NCBI RefSeq assembly: GCF_000027005.1
Contig: NC_012966.1
Coordinates: 1-64,000, forward strand
Length of the DNA stretch: 64,000 nt
Source of the DNA: Komagataella phaffii GS115
Lineage: Eukaryota; Ascomycota; Pichiomycetes; Pichiales; Pichiaceae
Direction of reading: 5' to 3'
Numbering within the stretch: the first letter of the stretch is position 1; every line of letters begins with the position of its first letter. The position numbers were made by a program, and so were the translations under genes. Under the pieces are notes generated by a model that was not told the DNA's origin, did no database searches, and saw only the letters and a list, made by a program, of their open reading frames with translations. Below are positions 60,172 to 64,000 of this stretch, piece by piece.

Positions 60172-61335
60172 ATGGATGAAAAAGTTCGCCTGCTGGAGAA
60201 TATTAACTTCCACCAGTTGGCCGCCCAGCACCCCTCGCTGGACCAATTTTTCGTGGGTTCCCAGTACAACTTTGACACCCACGAGGGGTTGATAGAGCTA
60301 GCCCAGGTCATACTACTAGAATATTTCCAACTGAAAGTCCAGTTGGACAAAACAAGATTATGTCCCCGCATTCCTAACAGACTGAAGTATTTGAGACTGG
60401 TAGGTTCGTTAGTTGAGCAGTTTAAATTGGGGGATTCTCCATTGATCTTAGATATTGGCACGGGCCACACTTGTATATATCCATTATTAGGGTCCAGGCT
60501 AACTTCCTGGAGGTTTATTGGCACAGACATTGATGAGAGAAGTCTTGAATGTGCGAAGAAGGTTTTAGAAGAGAACAATGTAAGCAGTGAGCGGATTCAA
60601 CTGAAATTGGTTCGAAGTGGAGACGATCCCTTTATGGACATAGAAAACTGTGACGTCGTCATGACCAACCCTCCCTTTTATGACGAGACTGGAATCAAAC
60701 AAAATAAACCTGAGAAACCAGTACTTGTTGGAAAACCGACGGAACTCGCAACTGAAGGTGGTGAATCACAATTTATCATCAATATGATAAACCATAGTGT
60801 GAAGTATCCCGGCAGAAACACCGTATATTCTTCCCTGGTTGGAAAGTATAATTCTCTAGAGCCTGTGGTAGGAAAACTGAAGGAATTGAATATTACTAAT
60901 TACGGGCTGAGCGAGTTCAGTAATAAGACCAAACGATGGATCGTATTCTGGACCTTCAATAAGAACAGGCCTTCCGATAACATAAGAATGATCAAAAGGT
61001 CTACTTTCAATCCTGAAAAGCACGAAATTTTCATCCCGCTAAAGAATAAAATCAACTTAGTTGATTTTCTTTCCTCGATACAGCGCACAACAATAGAGAG
61101 AGAGAATGAAGTCATCGTCTTTAAGACCAAAGGTATAGTTTGGTCCCGAAAGTTTCGACGAACAAACGGTACTAATTTTTTGAAGGAAAAAGGTCTGGGA
61201 TCAATCTTTCGAATAACGGAACTTGAAACCAAAATAAAAATCCACTGGTGTTACGGAGATGATCGTGCGGTGTTTGAAAGTCTCTTGGGATTAATCACCC
61301 GAAAGACACAACAAAGTTCAGGTGAACCCTTATAA
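60172..61335 (+). CDS. METTL16-type RNA N6-adenosine methyltransferase
   Basis: The 387-residue protein carries the family's N-terminal motif (LTRLCPRIPNRLKYL-like, about 62-76), the S-adenosylmethionine site LDIGTGHTCIYPLLG (93-107), and the catalytic NPPF (166-169) in VVMTNPPFYDE. The later YGLSEFSNKTKRWIVFWTF region is also typical. The relatives are human METTL16, S. pombe Mtl16 and E. coli RlmF. Eukaryotic members methylate U6 snRNA A43 in the ACAGAGA box. S. cerevisiae lacks this gene as far as I know. It is probably nuclear and connected with splicing. Its 3' end overlaps PSF1 by 6 bp. Confidence 0.85.
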   Translation: MDEKVRLLENINFHQLAAQHPSLDQFFVGSQYNFDTHEGLIELAQVILLEYFQLKVQLDKTRLCPRIPNRLKYLRLVGSLVEQFKLGDSPLILDIGTGHTCIYPLLGSRLTSWRFIGTDIDERSLECAKKVLEENNVSSERIQLKLVRSGDDPFMDIENCDVVMTNPPFYDETGIKQNKPEKPVLVGKPTELATEGGESQFIINMINHSVKYPGRNTVYSSLVGKYNSLEPVVGKLKELNITNYGLSEFSNKTKRWIVFWTFNKNRPSDNIRMIKRSTFNPEKHEIFIPLKNKINLVDFLSSIQRTTIERENEVIVFKTKGIVWSRKFRRTNGTNFLKEKGLGSIFRITELETKIKIHWCYGDDRAVFESLLGLITRKTQQSSGEPL

Positions 61336-61902
61336 CTTCTCCAAGTAGCCCTGCTGAATTAACTTCTCCACGTCTGCTTGTCTGACGAAGAATTGAGAAT
61401 CTTTAGTCAAGTTAAACACTCCATACTCTGTCAATATTTCTCCTGCATCTTTCAATACACGCACATCGATAAATACTTCTTTAGGTGGTTCCAAAGAGCC
61501 GCTAACATCCACGTCTTGAAAAGGGCTTTTGTATAATGCTACTAGGTTACTGTATTTCTTGAAGTACTCTTGCTCGTGATGCGATAAATTCTCCATTTGT
61601 TGCGGATCCATTTCCTGACCATTCCATGCGACTTCCATGAGTTTTTCGACTCTAGATCTCTGATAACCCAATAGACAACGCTTGTTGCGACGCATAGATA
61701 AGTGCGTTACGAATAACTGACATTGTTTGACGCGGTCTTGTGCATTGGTATCCTGGGATGCAATGATGTCAGATTCTTTCTGTAAATCACGAGTTTCCCT
61801 TATGATGTCTCTGACATCGTGTTCTTGGTACATTGGAACACCATCTAGTGCTCTAGATCTTTTGGCATCCAAGATGAGCTTATTAGCTGTATCGCCGAAC
61901 AT
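61330..61902 (-). CDS. PSF1: GINS complex subunit PSF1
   Basis: The 190-residue protein starts MFGDTANKLILDAKR, the classic Psf1 opening (MYGD.GNKLVLEAKR). The MRRNKRCLLGYQRSR line, NLSHHEQEYFKKY and the C-terminal VFIDVRVLKDAGEI, GVFNLTKDSQFFVRQADVE and LIQQGYLEKL are near-identical to S. cerevisiae. Psf1 with Sld5, Psf2 and Psf3 forms GINS, part of the CMG replicative helicase. It converges on and overlaps the methyltransferase gene by 6 bp, and is divergent from the RAD61-like gene. Confidence 0.97.
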   Translation of the reverse strand: MFGDTANKLILDAKRSRALDGVPMYQEHDVRDIIRETRDLQKESDIIASQDTNAQDRVKQCQLFVTHLSMRRNKRCLLGYQRSRVEKLMEVAWNGQEMDPQQMENLSHHEQEYFKKYSNLVALYKSPFQDVDVSGSLEPPKEVFIDVRVLKDAGEILTEYGVFNLTKDSQFFVRQADVEKLIQQGYLEKL

Positions 61903-62037
61903 ATCGTTGTGTATGGTTCAGATCTTTCTATTAGAGATTCGGAGATAATGAGATCCTCAAAAAATGCGCGTAATTAAGATACCTCACTAAATAAACTTTG
62001 TGTGGGTGGGTGTTGGTAAGTCGACCATTCCTTGCAT

Positions 62038-63753
62038 ATGGAAGACCGCCATTTGAAGCAGAGACGGAAAAAATCTAGAACTCCATTACCTGCCGTTGAC
62101 GTTGATGACTACTTCATAGAGAGCCAAGAAAAACCCTCTTGTGTCCTCGCTGGGGCTGCAGAGGCAGAAGGTGGGAAGAGCAAAAAGAGGAAGACCCTGG
62201 AACTGGACAAAGAGCTAGATGCCTGGGCATTGATCGATGAATTGGAGACGGTCCAGGAGTCCCAGGGATCCCAGAGAGCAACGCTGTTTAGCAACGATGC
62301 AAATTATATTGACGAGCCATCTTTCATCACTTCAGACGACGATGAGCCTATTGATTTGGCTAATTTGAATGAATCTTTCAATGAAGCTTTTGAATCTGCC
62401 CAACAGAAATCAATAAAAGGAAACGAGCAATCAATGCATAGTCATGTCAAATATCAAGAATCTTTAAAAACGTATTCATCTACGCGGTCATTTTTGGAGA
62501 ATGACGAGAATGAACCAAATGAAATACACCAGCACACATCTGAAGCAGGTCGCAAGGACACTATACAAGATATCAATGACCTAAGAAATTTAGGAGTCAC
62601 AAACAAAATAAAGGACGAGTATCAATTCATGTTGGAATCTTTCGAAACCGCAGATGAGTCTCTTATGCAAGTGACATTGTTTGATTTGCTACAAAAGTTG
62701 CAAAGTGATCGGAAAATGTTGAGTTACTTCCATCATATGGGATTCCCCAAACCTCTGCTGGAGAGTGCTCACTTAAAGAATGATCTCGTATCGAAATTGA
62801 TTTTTGTGAGCATAATAATTTTTATGTCCAGTCAAGATCTGAGTATGACCTCAATACTAAACTCAGTTTCCAATATAAATGACTTTTTGATTTTCTCTAA
62901 TGCTTATAGATGGCCTGATAAATGCTCTAGGATGAAGAAAAAGCTGGTTCTTGATTTTCAAAAGATTCTCCACAAGTTGATTGGAGATTCCTCGCTTACG
63001 ACAATCACTCTTCACCTTCTATTGTCATTGGCAAAAACCAACTCTTTGTGTTTATTGGAGCGGGAATCTATTCTCCAATTAGATCAAATAATATTGCATT
63101 CAATCAAGGAGCGGGAATTTGAACTTCTTAATTTGGAAGCAACCATTTTGGAATCTCTAATCACCAACTCAGTTTCTACGATAACGTTATTTACCAGCAT
63201 TGAATCTTTAGTGGAACTATTGTTTTCAAACAAGCCACACCATGAACTCTCTAAACAATCCAAGGCACTGTTTAGCTCAATAACTGCAATTGGAGTCATT
63301 TACACGAAATCAATGACCGAAGATGATAAACTATACAACACTTTTCTATGTTCTAAAGCAGTTTTATCTTTGCTTTCCACGGTACGTTCCTCACACATTT
63401 TAAGCAATCCCAACTCTGTTCAATCCAAAGATGTCCAATTATACACTTGGGGATGTTTTAGTCTGGGCTGGTTATTGAATATTTCAAAATTTCCCCGTTG
63501 CTTCAAATGCATAGACCAATACTCAGTATCAGTCATCAATTCAGTGCTAGAGTCCATGAATAGTTCAGTTGATTTAAATACTGGATATTTTAGCATGTTT
63601 GTTGGGAGGCTATACCAAGCAGATGTGTTGGTGTACAACCGAGACTCTCCAATATTATACAACCTTCGGACTTTCAAGAAACTAATTACAGTAAACACTT
63701 TAAATGCGCAGGCCGACTTGATCATCAAAGATCTTGAAAGGAGGAATTATTAA
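62038..63753 (+). CDS. Cohesin-release factor, RAD61/WAPL-like
   Basis: The 571-residue protein starts at the first ATG (62038); two codons before it begin at TTG. The basic N-terminus is followed by an acidic, Ser-rich region of about 150 residues. The segment DINDLRNLGVTNKIKDEYQFMLESF, about residue 180, resembles the start of the WAPL domain (HDL+.LG...+..DE..YLL+GF). The rest is a mostly helical repeat-like region with no catalytic motif. Wapl/Rad61 binds Pds5-Scc3 and opens the Smc3-kleisin gate to release cohesin. The match is from short motif memory, so the call is moderate. Confidence 0.6.
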   Translation: MEDRHLKQRRKKSRTPLPAVDVDDYFIESQEKPSCVLAGAAEAEGGKSKKRKTLELDKELDAWALIDELETVQESQGSQRATLFSNDANYIDEPSFITSDDDEPIDLANLNESFNEAFESAQQKSIKGNEQSMHSHVKYQESLKTYSSTRSFLENDENEPNEIHQHTSEAGRKDTIQDINDLRNLGVTNKIKDEYQFMLESFETADESLMQVTLFDLLQKLQSDRKMLSYFHHMGFPKPLLESAHLKNDLVSKLIFVSIIIFMSSQDLSMTSILNSVSNINDFLIFSNAYRWPDKCSRMKKKLVLDFQKILHKLIGDSSLTTITLHLLLSLAKTNSLCLLERESILQLDQIILHSIKEREFELLNLEATILESLITNSVSTITLFTSIESLVELLFSNKPHHELSKQSKALFSSITAIGVIYTKSMTEDDKLYNTFLCSKAVLSLLSTVRSSHILSNPNSVQSKDVQLYTWGCFSLGWLLNISKFPRCFKCIDQYSVSVINSVLESMNSSVDLNTGYFSMFVGRLYQADVLVYNRDSPILYNLRTFKKLITVNTLNAQADLIIKDLERRNY

Positions 63754-63793
63754 TTAATTATGTTTGTCATTATGTAACTATCAACTCACAATT

Positions 63794-64000
63794 CTAGTAG
63801 TTAAACTCATTACTTGTTTCCTGTACAGCCAAAGTAGCCATTCGCAACAGCTTCTTCTTGGAATTTTCTTTGTTCTTTTTAGTCGCTTTAGGTCCACTCC
63901 CCACTCCTAGCGTTTTGGGAGTTTCTCTCAAACCAAAACTCTTGGCCAAGTGACCCAAGTGTAGAGTCTTTACATTGAATGTGTCTCTTTCGGACGATAA
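63794..64000 (-). CDS. DEAD-box RNA helicase DBP7-like, C-terminal end only
   Basis: 68 residues and the stop (TAG at 63794-63796) lie in the window; the rest is beyond the right edge. The segment [20 protein letters not shown], followed by RETPK, is the conserved tail (F.VK.LHLGH.AKSF.LR..P) of Dbp7/DDX31-type ribosome-biogenesis helicases. It is followed by a Lys-rich nucleolar-type stretch ([18 protein letters not shown]). Dbp7 acts in early 60S ribosomal subunit assembly. The helicase core is not visible, so the exact family is inferred from the tail. It is convergent with the RAD61-like gene, leaving 40 bp between them. Confidence 0.65.
   Translation of the reverse strand, partial: LSSERDTFNVKTLHLGHLAKSFGLRETPKTLGVGSGPKATKKNKENSKKKLLRMATLAVQETSNEFNY

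Noticed and set aside
1..64000. tRNA genes, Ty/LTR elements, telomeric repeats and CRISPR-like arrays
   Set aside because: I looked for the B-box-like GGTTCGA core, terminal repeats and regular spacer arrays and found none that hold up; the only regular arrays are coding repeats of adhesins.

Overview
The window looks like a subtelomere-to-core stretch of a budding-yeast chromosome, most likely a methylotrophic Komagataella (Pichia pastoris) species. From memory I associate this cytochrome c neighbourhood with the left end of chromosome 4, but I could not check that. Supporting signs are the 110-residue cytochrome c, compact intron-poor genes, a lone dispersed 5S rRNA gene, and CUG read as leucine in the cytochrome c heme site (so not a CUG-Ser yeast).

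Layout. Positions 1-42,300 are gene-sparse accessory DNA. They contain a truncated cell-wall adhesin (1-928), about 4 kb without a credible gene, a putative MedA-like developmental regulator (4931-6505), and a nutrient-uptake group: an OPT oligopeptide transporter, a 2-oxoglutarate/Fe(II) oxygenase and a Dal5-family permease, with a decayed relative of the oxygenase at about 8345-8595. Then come a FET4-type metal transporter and a 7TM protein. A four-gene cluster at 23397-32751 holds a sugar-porter MFS transporter, a cytosolic GH78 alpha-L-rhamnosidase, a cytosolic GH3 beta-glucosidase with a PA14 insert, and a zinc-cluster regulator. A 5S rRNA gene follows. After it are a repeat-rich GLEYA/PA14 GPI adhesin, whose repeat array is littered with ambiguous bases, and a decayed tandem copy of the whole adhesin locus including its upstream DNA.

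From about 42.3 kb the sequence becomes dense housekeeping DNA with short intergenic gaps: CYC1, SSY1, ISY1, GDA1, a UTR1-type NAD kinase, UBP15, CAB4, DAD1, KCS1 (frameshifted here), a histidine-acid-phosphatase-like membrane protein, MIX14/MIC14 (with a 57-nt intron), a METTL16-type RNA methyltransferase, PSF1, a RAD61/WAPL-like gene, and the 3' end of a DBP7-like helicase.

How genes work together. The strongest system-level candidate is the rhamnosidase cluster. Neither glycosidase has a signal peptide and both sit beside a sugar porter and a regulator, which suggests import of rhamno-glucosides followed by hydrolysis in the cytosol. The adhesin locus shows repeat expansion, duplication and decay typical of subtelomeric cell-surface genes. 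Several open frames begin at TTG or GTG, so I moved starts to the first in-frame ATG for this eukaryote. I saw no tRNA gene, transposon or CRISPR array.
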